Shown here in pieces: positions 53,589 to 62,139 of a stretch of DNA of 64,000 nt. The notes beneath the pieces are model-generated. The model saw nothing but the letters and a program-made list of their open reading frames with translations. It did no database searches and was not told the DNA's origin. The stretch spans positions 12,902-76,901 of the forward strand of contig JADLFM010000211.1 of the NCBI GenBank assembly GCA_020845495.1, written 5' to 3'. This DNA comes from Chloroflexota bacterium (GTDB taxonomy: Bacteria > Chloroflexota > UBA6077 > JACCZL01). The position numbers were made by a program, and so were the translations under genes. Numbering within the stretch: the first letter of the stretch is position 1; each line of letters opens with the position of its first letter.

Positions 53589-54257
53589 CGGGTCACGTCG
53601 CATCTGGCCGAGAGCCCCCATCCCTCACCCCTCTCTCGTGCGCTGGAGAGGGGTGGCTGATCCGGAAGCGCCGATGCTCAACCACGGGTGGCGTGACCCG
53701 CCAGGCGAGGGCAGGTCCACTGCGGGGCAGGTCCACCCGAAGCGTGACCTTGCCCGGGTGCGCCGGCGAAGCGGAGATGCGCCGGCGCACCCAGAACGTC
53801 CAGCCAACTCCACCAGCCCACTCCAGTGGCTCGGCGCGCCCCGAGGCGTGCCCAGTAGCGCCAAACGTGCCGTCAGGCTGAGCGTACCCAGCGCGGGATG
53901 CGTCGCATGAAGGTGTGTCTCGCGCGTGTTCGTTAAGGGATCTCGAAGGGATCTCGAGGATGCGGCATGACGTGGTTGAGAGCCGGCAGCTATGCTCACG
54001 CGTGGCAGGCATTGTGCAGGAACCCGGGTGACGGCAAGGTGCCGAAGAGCCTGGAAGTGTGGAGGTAGAGCCAACTTGACATCAGCGATCAGGTGCGTAT
54101 ACTGGCTAGTAGGCGTCGCGCTAGTCACCGGCTGGCTCGGCGGCGCTCGCTATGAGTGACGCCTCGAGCGACCAGGAGCACGCACCTCGGGCCCGCCCGG
54201 CCGGTCCGGGCGGGTTACCTGTTTTTCCGGATTCCTTCCCGCGAAGGAGGAGACCCC
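53589..54257. other. 669-bp intergenic region with a REP-like repeat
   Basis: The first 70 bp hold a REP-like hairpin (53611-53660). The remainder has open frames on both strands that are arginine/proline-rich and unsupported. No tRNA or known RNA was recognised. Confidence 0.5.
53611..53660. repeat. REP-like palindromic repeat after the Dcu gene
   Basis: CACCCCTCTC (53626-53635) pairs with GAGAGGGGTG (53646-53655), flanked on the left by AGAGCCCCCATCCCTCACC. This is the inverse orientation of the elements at 8.9 and 50.4 kb. It may also act as the Dcu terminator. Confidence 0.65.
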
Positions 54258-54503
54258 ATGGCGAAGATGCGCGTGCTATCGGCCCGTGGAGACACGGTGC
54301 TGGAGTGGGACGAGCGGAAGCTCGAAGCCGGCGATCCTGAAGCGCTCGCCGCGGTGCGCGAAGCAGAGCGGATCTTTGAGGAGCAACGGGCACGTGGCGC
54401 GACCGCCTTCAAGGTCGAGCCAGACAAGCCGGCCCAGCGCCTCGACAACTTCGATCGGACGGCTGAACAGATCATCCTCGTCCCTCGGGTGGCGGGCGGT
54501 TGA
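54258..54503 (+). CDS. Small acidic conserved-looking hypothetical protein
   Basis: An 81-residue protein not recognised. The start ATG 54258 has an ideal GAAGGAGG site. It opens MAKMRVLSARGDTVLEWDER, has a helical central part (AALAAVREAERIFEEQRARG) and ends with DRTAEQIILVPRVAGG. The pattern strand, helix, strand is compact and well formed, with no signal peptide or cysteine. It is followed after 18 bp by a membrane-anchored small protein on the same strand, so the two are likely a unit of unknown function. Confidence 0.65.
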   Translation: MAKMRVLSARGDTVLEWDERKLEAGDPEALAAVREAERIFEEQRARGATAFKVEPDKPAQRLDNFDRTAEQIILVPRVAGG

Positions 54504-54521
54504 TCGGCGAGGTGCAGATCC

Positions 54522-54986
54522 GTGGTCGTCACGGTAATCGCTCTCGAACTACTCTTCGTCCTGCTGATCGTCTGCCTTCTGTGCCGCGCACCATACGGCG
54601 TGCTCGCCCACTCCCAGCTTGGCGGGGGCCGGCGAGCTGATTGGCGCGAGGCTCAGGAGCGGGCCGAGCAGTTGCTCCGCGACACCCTCGCGGAGGACGA
54701 CTATCGGCAGTTGTGCCGGCGCGGCTATCTCGAGGTGCCGAGCCGGACTCGTCCCCGCCGCGTGTACCGAATCCCTCGCCATCAAGGCCAGGTCAAGGTA
54801 TACGAGGGCGGTGTCCCGATCATGGCACTCTGTGTCCAGCCGGTCGATCCGATCCCGGATGGGGATGTCGTGATGATGCACAAGCTGATGATCGAGGGGA
54901 ACGAAGAGGAGTATCTTCGCATCGCCAACCGCTTCGAGCCAACTCTGTACGGATTCATCGCGATTCGGCCGCGCGGTCGAATGTGA
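54522..54986 (+). CDS. Membrane-anchored hypothetical protein
   Basis: A 154-residue protein with one N-terminal hydrophobic helix (VVTVIALELLFVLLIVCLLC) and a soluble remainder (EAQERAEQLLRDTLAEDDYRQ; RVYRIPRHQGQVKVYEGGVP; MMHKLMIEGNEEEYLRIANR). The family is not recognised. Start GTG 54522 is used, with only a weak ribosome site. It sits 18 bp after the small acidic protein gene. Its stop overlaps the start of the region containing the broken serine acetyltransferase, so it was probably once in an operon with it. Confidence 0.65.
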   Translation: MVVTVIALELLFVLLIVCLLCRAPYGVLAHSQLGGGRRADWREAQERAEQLLRDTLAEDDYRQLCRRGYLEVPSRTRPRRVYRIPRHQGQVKVYEGGVPIMALCVQPVDPIPDGDVVMMHKLMIEGNEEEYLRIANRFEPTLYGFIAIRPRGRM

Positions 54987-55020
54987 TGCTCGCCGACGAC
55001 GGAGACGACCCCTGTCGCCC

Positions 55021-55335
55021 CGACGCCCCCTCCGCAGCATTCGACGGGACATCCGAGCAGCACGTGCGTGCGACCAGGCCGCGCCTGGCGCGCTTGAAGT
55101 CGCCCTGTGCTACCCGGGGTTCCACGCGCGGCAGCCTCACCACCTCGTGTGCGGGCTGTCCCGCCTCCCTCAGGGCGTTCCGCTGATCCCGCGCCCCGTC
55201 TCGCACGTTAGCCGTGCCCTGACCGGCATCGAGATCCTCGCGGGGGCCGAGGCGAGCGAGGCGTTCGAACGGCGGGCCTACGACCTCGAAGAGCGCCTGG
55301 CGCGCCTGGGGTACGATCCTACCCGTGCACGTTGA
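55021..55335 (+). pseudogene. Broken serine O-acetyltransferase: N-terminal domain only
   Basis: The frame encodes the alpha-helical front of an EpsC/CysE-type serine acetyltransferase: SIRRDIRAARACDQAAPGAL, then EVALCYPGFHARQPHHLV, GVPLIPRPVSHVSRALTGIE. The whole left-handed beta-helix hexapeptide domain that should follow (HPGA..IG..) and carries the active site is absent. After LAGAEA the frame jumps to an unrelated helical tail and stops at 55335. No ATG or GTG starts the homologous part; the first in-frame start is GTG 55147, inside the domain. It is therefore a deletion remnant. The glycosyltransferase gene begins within its last codons. Confidence 0.7.
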
Positions 55336-56899
55336 CGATCTCCGGGGCCGGCCTGCCGCGCATCAGGCCCCCCCCCACCTCACCCTGGACCCCGCACCGC
55401 GCCACGCGCCAACGGTCGGCATCCTACACTTCACCTGCCCGCCCATCATCGGCGGAGTCGAAGTACTGATGCGTCAGCATGCCGAGCTTCTGCTCGAGCA
55501 CGGCTGTCAGGTGCGGGTGCTGGCTGGTCGTGGCGGGCGCTTCGACCGGCGGGCGCCGGTGACGTTGATCCCGGCGCTCGACTCGAAGCATCCGTCCCTC
55601 ACCGAGGTGAACCAGGAGTTGAAGGGCGACGCGGTCAGCGCCACCTTCGAAGCGCTGGTCGAGGAGCTCACCGAGCGGCTCCGGCCAGCCTTCGAGGGGT
55701 TGGATGTCTGCATCGTGCACAACGCGCTCACCCTCCACTTCAATTTGCCCCTGACCGTCGCGCTGCGCCGCCTCCTCGACGCCGGCGCCTCGCCACACCT
55801 CATCGCGTGGTGCCACGATCTGTCCTGGACGAACCCACTCTATATCCCGCTCATGCGCGACCGGGAGCCCTGGTCGCTCCTCGCGACCCGGCTGCCCGGG
55901 GTGCGCTACGTGGTCGTGTCCGAGGATCGCCGCCACGACCTGCTGCGGCTGTGGCAGCGAGAGCGTGCGAGCGCGTCGAGTGTGTCAGGCATGTTGAGCG
56001 TGCCAGGCATGTCGAGCGTGCTAGGCATGTCGAGTGTGCTCGACGACCCCATCGTCATACCAGCCGGCGTGAGCCCCCGCGCCAGGCTCCGTCTGCGGGC
56101 CGCGACCGTCGACCTGGCCCGCCAGTTGCGGCTCGACCAGGCGTGGCCGTTCCTGCTCCTACCGGCCCGTATTACCAAGCGCAAGAACATCGAGTACGCC
56201 ATCCGCGTCACCCATGCCCTGCGCGACCTTGGACTGCGCCCGCGCCTGCTGGTGACCGGGCCGCCCGGCCCCCATAACGTTCGCTCGATCGACTACGTGG
56301 ACGAACTCCAGGCCGAGCGCGCCAGGCTGGACGTTCGCGACGAGGTCATCTTCCTCTACGAACAGCGGCGGCCGGGTGGGCGGCCCTGGCGCGCGACCGA
56401 CGCGATGATGGACGATCTGTATCAGATGGCGGACCTGTTGCTCTTCCCCAGCGCCCAGGAGGGCTTTGGCATCCCGTTGCTCGAGGCCGGCCTGGTCCGG
56501 CTGCCGGTCTTCTGCTCGGACATCCCACCGTTCCGAGAGATCGCCGGCGAGGCTGCCCACTTCTTTGCCCTCGATGCGCCGCCCGCTGAGACGGCCGCGC
56601 GGATCGCCGCCGTGCTCGCAGCCGATCCGGCCGTCCACCTACGCCGTGAGGTGCTCCAGCGGTTCTCCTGGGAGCGCATCTTCAACGAGCGCATCGCGCC
56701 GTTGCTCGGGATGGCCGGCCCCCCAGCCGAGCTCGGGGCAAACAGCACACACTTGGCGGAGCCGGCTTCCAGCGCTCGACTTCCCCGTACTCCCGCGTCC
56801 ACCAGGCCGGTTCATGGTGAGACCGTCTCCACCGAGATGGTCGAGCGGGACATACTTCCCTGCGACCTGGCCGATTCGGAGATGGCCGATGCTGACTGA
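55325..56899 (+). CDS. Glycosyltransferase family 4 (GT-B)
   Basis: A glycosyltransferase of about 524 residues. The N-terminal Rossmann half opens with GILHFTCPPIIGGVEVLMRQ, and the C-terminal half has SAQEGFGIPLLEAGLVRLPV, the E-x7-E sugar-nucleotide site of GT4. Residues about 218-242 are a repetitive insertion (MSSVLG-type units) coded by 18-bp repeats, and the last 60 residues are low-complexity. Start GTG 55325 is the most upstream; it lacks a good ribosome site, so a slightly later start is possible. Its end overlaps the next ATG by 11 bases, so it is coupled to UspA-GpgS. It may add a sugar to glucosylglycerate or a related acceptor. Confidence 0.85.
   Translation: MHVDDLRGRPAAHQAPPHLTLDPAPRHAPTVGILHFTCPPIIGGVEVLMRQHAELLLEHGCQVRVLAGRGGRFDRRAPVTLIPALDSKHPSLTEVNQELKGDAVSATFEALVEELTERLRPAFEGLDVCIVHNALTLHFNLPLTVALRRLLDAGASPHLIAWCHDLSWTNPLYIPLMRDREPWSLLATRLPGVRYVVVSEDRRHDLLRLWQRERASASSVSGMLSVPGMSSVLGMSSVLDDPIVIPAGVSPRARLRLRAATVDLARQLRLDQAWPFLLLPARITKRKNIEYAIRVTHALRDLGLRPRLLVTGPPGPHNVRSIDYVDELQAERARLDVRDEVIFLYEQRRPGGRPWRATDAMMDDLYQMADLLLFPSAQEGFGIPLLEAGLVRLPVFCSDIPPFREIAGEAAHFFALDAPPAETAARIAAVLAADPAVHLRREVLQRFSWERIFNERIAPLLGMAGPPAELGANSTHLAEPASSARLPRTPASTRPVHGETVSTEMVERDILPCDLADSEMADAD
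55977..56040 (+). repeat. 18-bp in-frame tandem repeat in the GT4 gene
   Basis: Three diverged 18-bp units with the core AGGCATGTCGAGCGTGC are visible between about 55985 and 56040. They encode (S/G)M(L/S)SV(P/L) units placed between the two Rossmann halves of the enzyme. Confidence 0.75.
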
Positions 56900-59060
56900 C
56901 CCCGGCGCCCACCTGCCCATGGACCTGACTGGCGAGGGCGTCACGCTCCCCGACACCGCCACGCCCCCCGACGACGACTCGGAGCAGGCCAGCCCGTCGC
57001 CCGACGACTACACCATCCTGATCCCTACCACCGACCTTGGGATGGCCGGTCGACTGATCCAGATCGCGTCGGCGCTCATGCCGGTGCACGAGGGCGAAGC
57101 GTGCGGCAAGGTGCTGGCTCTGGGTGTGGTGGAGATCCCCGAGGAGCTCGGGCTGTCCAGCGGGGCGGTCCCGGCTCGCCATCACCGCCAGATGCTCGGC
57201 CGCTTGCGCCGCCGCAACCGCTTGCCGCGCGTCGAGATGCGGACGCTGGTGCGCGTCCATCGCCAGGTCTGGCAAGGTATCGTCGAGACCGCGCAGGACG
57301 AGGCGGCGGATTTGATCCTGCTCGGCTGGAGCGGCCGTTCCGAGGACGACACCATTCTGGGCACGACCATCGACGAAGCCGTGCGCAATGCACCCTGCGA
57401 TATCGCCGTCGCCAAGGGCGTCAGTCTCAACAGCGCGCGGAAGATCCTGGTGCCGATTCGCGGCGGTCCCCATGCCGCGCTAGCCTTCAAGCTTGCAACC
57501 GGCCTCGCGGACCGGGTGGACGGTACCGTCACCGCCTTGCGCGTCGAGCGGGCGCCCAGCCTGAACGGTACGGGCGGGGACTCAGAAGCCGAGCGGCAGC
57601 GCGTCCGCGACGAATTTGCAGCCGTGGTCTCGACCGCACCCCGCCCCGAGCGCGTCCGTGAAGTCGTCGTCGAAGCGGACTCGGTCGTCGACGCGATCCT
57701 GAAACAGGCCGAGGGCCACCAGGTCGTGGTGATGGGTGCGGCGGCCGGCCCGCAAGATCCGAATCAGTTGTTCGGACCGATCGCCGAGGCCGTCGCGCAT
57801 CGCCTGAACAAGGGCATCGTGGTCGTCAAGACCAAACTCCCGGGCACGGCGACCCATGAGGAATGGGAAGCGCTCTTCCAGCGGCCCCGTCCAGCCCCCG
57901 TCGAACTCGACATCTCACAGATCGTCGACAAGTGGTTCGCCGAGAACACCTTCGATAGCAAAGAGTTCGAGCGGATCGACCGGCTGGTGCGGCTGAAGCA
58001 GCAGCAGGGCGTGACCATCAGCCTCGGTCTACCCGCCCTGAACGAGGCTGAGACGATCGGCGCGATCATCTCGAGCGTGAAGCACGAACTGATGGACCGC
58101 TTTCCGCTGCTCGACGAGATCGTCGTCATCGACAGCCAGTCGACCGACCGGACGCGCGAGATCGCCGAATCGCTCGGCGTCCCGGTCTACGTTCATCAGG
58201 AGATCTTGCCGCAGTACGGCGCGCTGCGAGGCAAGGGCGAGGCACTCTGGAAAAGCCTTCAGGTGCTCAAGGGCGACATCGTCGCCTGGATCGACACCGA
58301 CATCAGGAACATTCACCCTCGCTTCGTCTACGGGGTGATCGGACCGCTGTTGCGCGACCGGCGAATCGGGTTCGTCAAGGGCTACTACAAGCGGCCGATC
58401 GCCGGACCGGGCGGGCTCCAGAGCACTGGCGGCGGCCGTGTCACCGAGCTCCAGGCCCGGCCCTTGCTCAACTTGTTCTACCCAGAGCTCTCAGGCCTGA
58501 TTCAGCCGCTCTCCGGCGAGCAGGCCGGGCGCCGTGCCATCCTCGAGCAACTACCGTTCTTCACCGGCTATGGCGTCGAGATTGGGCTGCTGATCGATCT
58601 GCTCGGCCAGTTCGGTCTGCGGTCGATCGGACAGGTCGATTTGAAACGGCGGGTCCATCGCAATCAGCCGCTCACCTCGCTGAGCGTGATGTCTTTCACC
58701 ATTCTCCAGGTGGTGATGCAACGCCTCGAGCAACGCCACCGCCTCCAACTCCTGGCCGAGGTCAACACCAGTATGAAAATGATCCGAGTCGACCGCGATC
58801 GATTCCACGTCGAGGTCCGGGATCTCGGAGACGTCGAGCGGCCGCCCATCGCGACCCTTCCCGAGTACCTGGCAGCCCATCCACGCCCGTCCCGTCCGAT
58901 GAACGGCGGGCGCGGCTGGGGTTCGGGCAAATCGGTGGGCCATGCCTGGCCGTCCAACGACGCCGATGGCACGCATCCGGCCGTCTCGGCTGACACCGCC
59001 GCGGAGACACGCGGTGAATCGTCTGCACCGCGCCGCCGCCCGACCGGGGAAGCCTGGTGA
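56889..59060 (+). CDS. gpgS: UspA-UspA-glucosyl-3-phosphoglycerate synthase fusion
   Basis: A 723-residue protein. Residues about 40-180 and 183-320 are two universal-stress-protein domains (LILLGWSGRSEDD; ARKILVPIRGGPHAAL; HQVVVMGAAAGPQDPNQLFG). Residues about 350-680 are a GT81-type glucosyl-3-phosphoglycerate synthase: SLGLPALNEAETIG, the metal-binding Asp469-Thr-Asp471 (IDTDIRNIHPRF), RGKGEALWKSL, LLNLFYPELSGLIQPLSGE and GYGVEIGLL. It would join NDP-glucose to 3-phosphoglycerate. ATG 56889 overlaps the GT4 gene; its own end overlaps the phosphatase gene as GTGA. The UspA fusion suggests nucleotide- or stress-linked control of compatible-solute synthesis. Confidence 0.9.
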   Translation: MLTDPGAHLPMDLTGEGVTLPDTATPPDDDSEQASPSPDDYTILIPTTDLGMAGRLIQIASALMPVHEGEACGKVLALGVVEIPEELGLSSGAVPARHHRQMLGRLRRRNRLPRVEMRTLVRVHRQVWQGIVETAQDEAADLILLGWSGRSEDDTILGTTIDEAVRNAPCDIAVAKGVSLNSARKILVPIRGGPHAALAFKLATGLADRVDGTVTALRVERAPSLNGTGGDSEAERQRVRDEFAAVVSTAPRPERVREVVVEADSVVDAILKQAEGHQVVVMGAAAGPQDPNQLFGPIAEAVAHRLNKGIVVVKTKLPGTATHEEWEALFQRPRPAPVELDISQIVDKWFAENTFDSKEFERIDRLVRLKQQQGVTISLGLPALNEAETIGAIISSVKHELMDRFPLLDEIVVIDSQSTDRTREIAESLGVPVYVHQEILPQYGALRGKGEALWKSLQVLKGDIVAWIDTDIRNIHPRFVYGVIGPLLRDRRIGFVKGYYKRPIAGPGGLQSTGGGRVTELQARPLLNLFYPELSGLIQPLSGEQAGRRAILEQLPFFTGYGVEIGLLIDLLGQFGLRSIGQVDLKRRVHRNQPLTSLSVMSFTILQVVMQRLEQRHRLQLLAEVNTSMKMIRVDRDRFHVEVRDLGDVERPPIATLPEYLAAHPRPSRPMNGGRGWGSGKSVGHAWPSNDADGTHPAVSADTAAETRGESSAPRRRPTGEAW

Positions 59061-59644
59061 CGGAGATCATCCTCTGCCGTCACGGCGAAACGGATTGGAA
59101 CCGCGACGGCCGCTATCAAGGGCAGTCTGACGTCCCGCTGAACGAGCGCGGCCGTCAGCAGGCGGCCGCGCTGGCGCAGGCGCTGGCCGAGATGCCCGTG
59201 GATGCGGTCTATTCGAGCACCCTCGCTCGCGCCTACGATACGGCGGTCGCCATTGCCCGTCTTCACGACCTCGACGTGCGTCGCGATCCCCGCTTCGACG
59301 AGATTGATCAGGGCAACTGGGAGGGCATGCGGCGTGACGAGATCGTGCTCACCCATCCGGACATCCACGAAGCGTGGCAGTCCCATCCGCTCGACCTTCG
59401 CCTACCCGGGGGCGAGACACTCGAGGAGGTGCGGGCACGCGTTCGAGGCGCACTGGACGACTTGATGCTGCTCCACAATGGGCACTGCGTCTGCATCGTG
59501 GCCCACAGTGTGAGCATGGCCGTCATCAAGCATGAGCTTCAAGGCTTGCCGCTCGAGCGCGCGCTCCGGACGCTGCCCGCCAACGCCTCCTGGGAGTGCA
59601 TCCGGGTCCGGGGCTACGATCTGATCCGCGCGGCACGCCTGTAA
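59057..59644 (+). CDS. Histidine phosphatase family protein, probable glucosyl-3-phosphoglycerate phosphatase
   Basis: A 195-residue phosphoglycerate-mutase-like phosphatase. The catalytic motif is CRHGETDWN with His9, followed by LARAYDTAVAIA, GNWEGM and a second His in VAHSVSM. The start GTG 59057 overlaps the stop of UspA-GpgS, so the two are translationally coupled. In mycobacteria the phosphatase of glucosylglycerate synthesis (GpgP) belongs to this family, so I infer that it removes the phosphate to give glucosylglycerate. A general phosphatase or CobC-like role is the alternative. A hairpin follows at 59700. Confidence 0.87.
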   Translation: MTEIILCRHGETDWNRDGRYQGQSDVPLNERGRQQAAALAQALAEMPVDAVYSSTLARAYDTAVAIARLHDLDVRRDPRFDEIDQGNWEGMRRDEIVLTHPDIHEAWQSHPLDLRLPGGETLEEVRARVRGALDDLMLLHNGHCVCIVAHSVSMAVIKHELQGLPLERALRTLPANASWECIRVRGYDLIRAARL

Positions 59645-59699
59645 GCTGCCACGCAGGGACGGACGCGTGCATGCTGTTCCCGTGCGGCCCGCCCCATAT

Positions 59700-59730
59700 G
59701 CCGCTCCCAGCGGAAGCGGAGGGGAGCGGC
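59700..59730. terminator. Hairpin between convergent gpgP-like and histidine kinase genes
   Basis: GCCGCTCCC (59700-59708) pairs with GGGAGCGGC (59722-59730). It sits in the 102-bp convergent gap and could end both transcripts. Confidence 0.55.
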
Positions 59731-59746
59731 CCAGGTGAGGGGGCCG

Positions 59747-61465
59747 TCAGGACTCGGTCGTTTCTCCCTTGACGGTTGGGGGAGCGTCCTCGGGGGTGGG
59801 TGCGGGCGGCACCGTGAACCAGAACCGTGCGCCGCCTTCTGGCCGCGATGATGCCGCGATCAGGCCGCCGTGTGCCTCCACCAGCATGCGGCCGATGTAC
59901 AGCCCCAGCCCCAGCCCGGGCGCGGTCCGAGCCGTCGCTTGCGAGCGGGTGAAGCGCTCGAACAGGCGCGACGCAATGTCGACCGGAATGCCCGGACCCT
60001 CGTCCTCGACCGCCACGCGCGGCATACCTTCGAACTCGTCGACGAGCACCCGGACGATCCCTACCGGCGCGTATTTGTAGGCGTTCGAGAGAAGATTTTG
60101 GAGCACTTGCTCCAGCCGGTCGCGGTCGCCCCAACATAGCGATACTCGTTCGGCGACGACGAGCTCGGTCACAGAGGCGTCGGGAAGTACCTGGGCCTGC
60201 TCCACCACAGCTCGGGCCAGTTCGGCCAGATCCACGGCGCTGCACTCGAGCGTGATGCGCCCGGTCGCTAGCCGCGAGGCGTCGAGGAGCTCATCCACCA
60301 ACCGCTCGAGGCGCTGGCTCTGCCGCACGATGGTTGACGTCGCCCGGTCGCTGAAACTACCGGTGCGGGCCATCAGTTCGGCAAACCCTCGGACGGCCGT
60401 CAGCGGTCCCTTGAGTTCGTGTCCGACCATCGCCATGAACTCGTGTTCCAGACGCTGGGCGGCACGACGCTCCGAGATATCGCGCATGGCGCCGATGAAG
60501 ACCGGGCCGGTCGGAAGGCGCGCCGTCGAGACCCGCGCTTCGACCGGCACGAACGTTCCATCCTTTCGCTGCAACTCGATCTCCCCAAACCACGCGCCGG
60601 CCGCACGGAGCTGCTTGAACTGCTGGTCGACCCACTCAGCGTCCTGCGCAGTGAGAAGACCGCGCGGCAGGCCGATCACCTCCTCGCTGGTGTAGCCGAG
60701 CAGCGCGCAAAAGGCCGGGTTCGCCTCCAGCACGTGCCCGTCCTGGTCGGCGACCAGGACGGCGTCGCCGGTCGCCTCGAAGAGGGTCCGATAGCGCGCT
60801 TCGGCGGCCTCAGCCAGCAGCCGTGCCTGGCGCTGAGCCTCGTAGAGCCGGGCATTGTCCACGGCCAGGGCGGCGCGCCGCGCCAGATCCATCGCGAGAG
60901 GCAGATCCGATGCCGCGTACGGACGCCGGGCCGGCATCCGGGTGAGCAGCAGGGCCCCGAGCGTGTGCCCGCGTGCCACAAGTGGTGCGATCAGCGAGGA
61001 ACGCCCGCCAAGGGCGTGCATGGCGCGCAGGTGCGCATCATTGGCCGCGAGCTCTTGAAAATCACCGTCCGAGAGGGACGGATAGATGGCGGGCTCGCCG
61101 GTCCTGAGTGCGAGTGCCACGCCGAGGCTGCTGTCCAGCCTGGGTGGATGGCACAGCAACTCCCTGAGCAGCGGCTCCCGAGCCGGGTCGGCGTGGGCGC
61201 CGGCCACTCGCCGGACCACGCCCTGCTCGTCTACCAGATCGATCAGGCTGTAGTCGCCCAGGACGGGAACCGCCAGCCGCGCGATCGTCTCGGCCGTCTC
61301 GGCCTCACTCAGCGAGGCAGCCAGAGCCTCGCTCGCAGCGGCCAGGAACGCACGTGCACGGTCGCTGGCGTCCGGGCTAGCGACGGCGTCGAGCGCGGCG
61401 TACGACGGATCATGCTGCGTCGCGCCGGATCCCGGGCTCTCTGGCGGTGCGTCCGCCTGGCCCAT
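59747..61465 (-). CDS. Sensor histidine kinase (GAF-PAS-HisKA-HATPase)
   Basis: A 572-residue cytoplasmic kinase without membrane segments. GAF spans about 33-207, PAS about 222-335 (GDAVLVADQDGHVLEANPAF), HisKA has His349 in VGHELKGPL, and HATPase_c about 445-560 (N box QNLLSNAYKYAP; DEGPGIP; GLGLGLYIGRMLVEAHGG). The H box reads HELKGPL where HELRTPL is usual, a normal variant. The start ATG has GAGGAG upstream. No response regulator is adjacent, so it is an orphan kinase in this window; the CheY-like regulator at 17.3 kb is a conceivable but untested partner. Confidence 0.92.
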   Translation of the reverse strand: MGQADAPPESPGSGATQHDPSYAALDAVASPDASDRARAFLAAASEALAASLSEAETAETIARLAVPVLGDYSLIDLVDEQGVVRRVAGAHADPAREPLLRELLCHPPRLDSSLGVALALRTGEPAIYPSLSDGDFQELAANDAHLRAMHALGGRSSLIAPLVARGHTLGALLLTRMPARRPYAASDLPLAMDLARRAALAVDNARLYEAQRQARLLAEAAEARYRTLFEATGDAVLVADQDGHVLEANPAFCALLGYTSEEVIGLPRGLLTAQDAEWVDQQFKQLRAAGAWFGEIELQRKDGTFVPVEARVSTARLPTGPVFIGAMRDISERRAAQRLEHEFMAMVGHELKGPLTAVRGFAELMARTGSFSDRATSTIVRQSQRLERLVDELLDASRLATGRITLECSAVDLAELARAVVEQAQVLPDASVTELVVAERVSLCWGDRDRLEQVLQNLLSNAYKYAPVGIVRVLVDEFEGMPRVAVEDEGPGIPVDIASRLFERFTRSQATARTAPGLGLGLYIGRMLVEAHGGLIAASSRPEGGARFWFTVPPAPTPEDAPPTVKGETTES

Positions 61466-62139
61466 CCCGTCTCCTCTGCCACCCAGTCACGTCGCCGCTC
61501 ACGTCGTCCAGTCAGGGGCCCGGTGCAGCCGTCGACGGCACGTCAGCCGCCCAGTTGCCCCCCACAGCGCTGTCACAACCGGTACACAGCCGCCCGCCTG
61601 GTCAGTTGTTGAGGTGGACGCACCCCGTGGGTACGGCGGGCCGATACGGTCGCTCGGTGCAGGTATTCTCGCATAGGATTTCGCAATGTCAAGCCTGCAC
61701 GATTGACGACACGTTGTCATCGCGTCAATGCATCCGTACTGGAGCGATTCTGTGACGTTCTCCAGGGCCGAAACCAGCGTCGTGCTGACATCACCATGCA
61801 CCCGAATGGCGATCCTTCGGACCGACCCCGACGTTGGTTCGATGCGCCGACTCCTTCGATCGCCGACGGCTCGCGTCAGATTCGGTGGAGTCGGTAGCCA
61901 GCCTGCGTCGTCGTCATGCTGACCCAGAGCGATCCCAGCAGCGGTGCGCACCCCCGGTACCACCCTACTGCCCACCGATCCGTTATCGGCTTCTCGCCGA
62001 TCCGCTGTACCACGCGTGCGTGGCGGCTCGCACTCCCTTTACAGTGAGGATGGTGGGTCGAGCAGATTGCCGCCAGCGCTGGCTCGGGGCAGGCTGACTG
62101 CTCGGAGCAGGTACCCACGTGTTGGCCGGGAGGGTTGCG
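61466..62139. other. 674-bp divergent intergenic region
   Basis: It separates the orphan kinase from the flavoprotein gene. Open frames here are arginine-rich and unsupported. No RNA gene, strong hairpin or clear promoter pair was found; both promoters presumably lie here. Confidence 0.45.

Noticed and set aside
54986..55186. A 66-residue frame starting at an ATG that overlaps the previous stop
   Set aside because: The other frame over this stretch encodes clear serine acetyltransferase sequence, so this frame is probably chance despite its coupled start.
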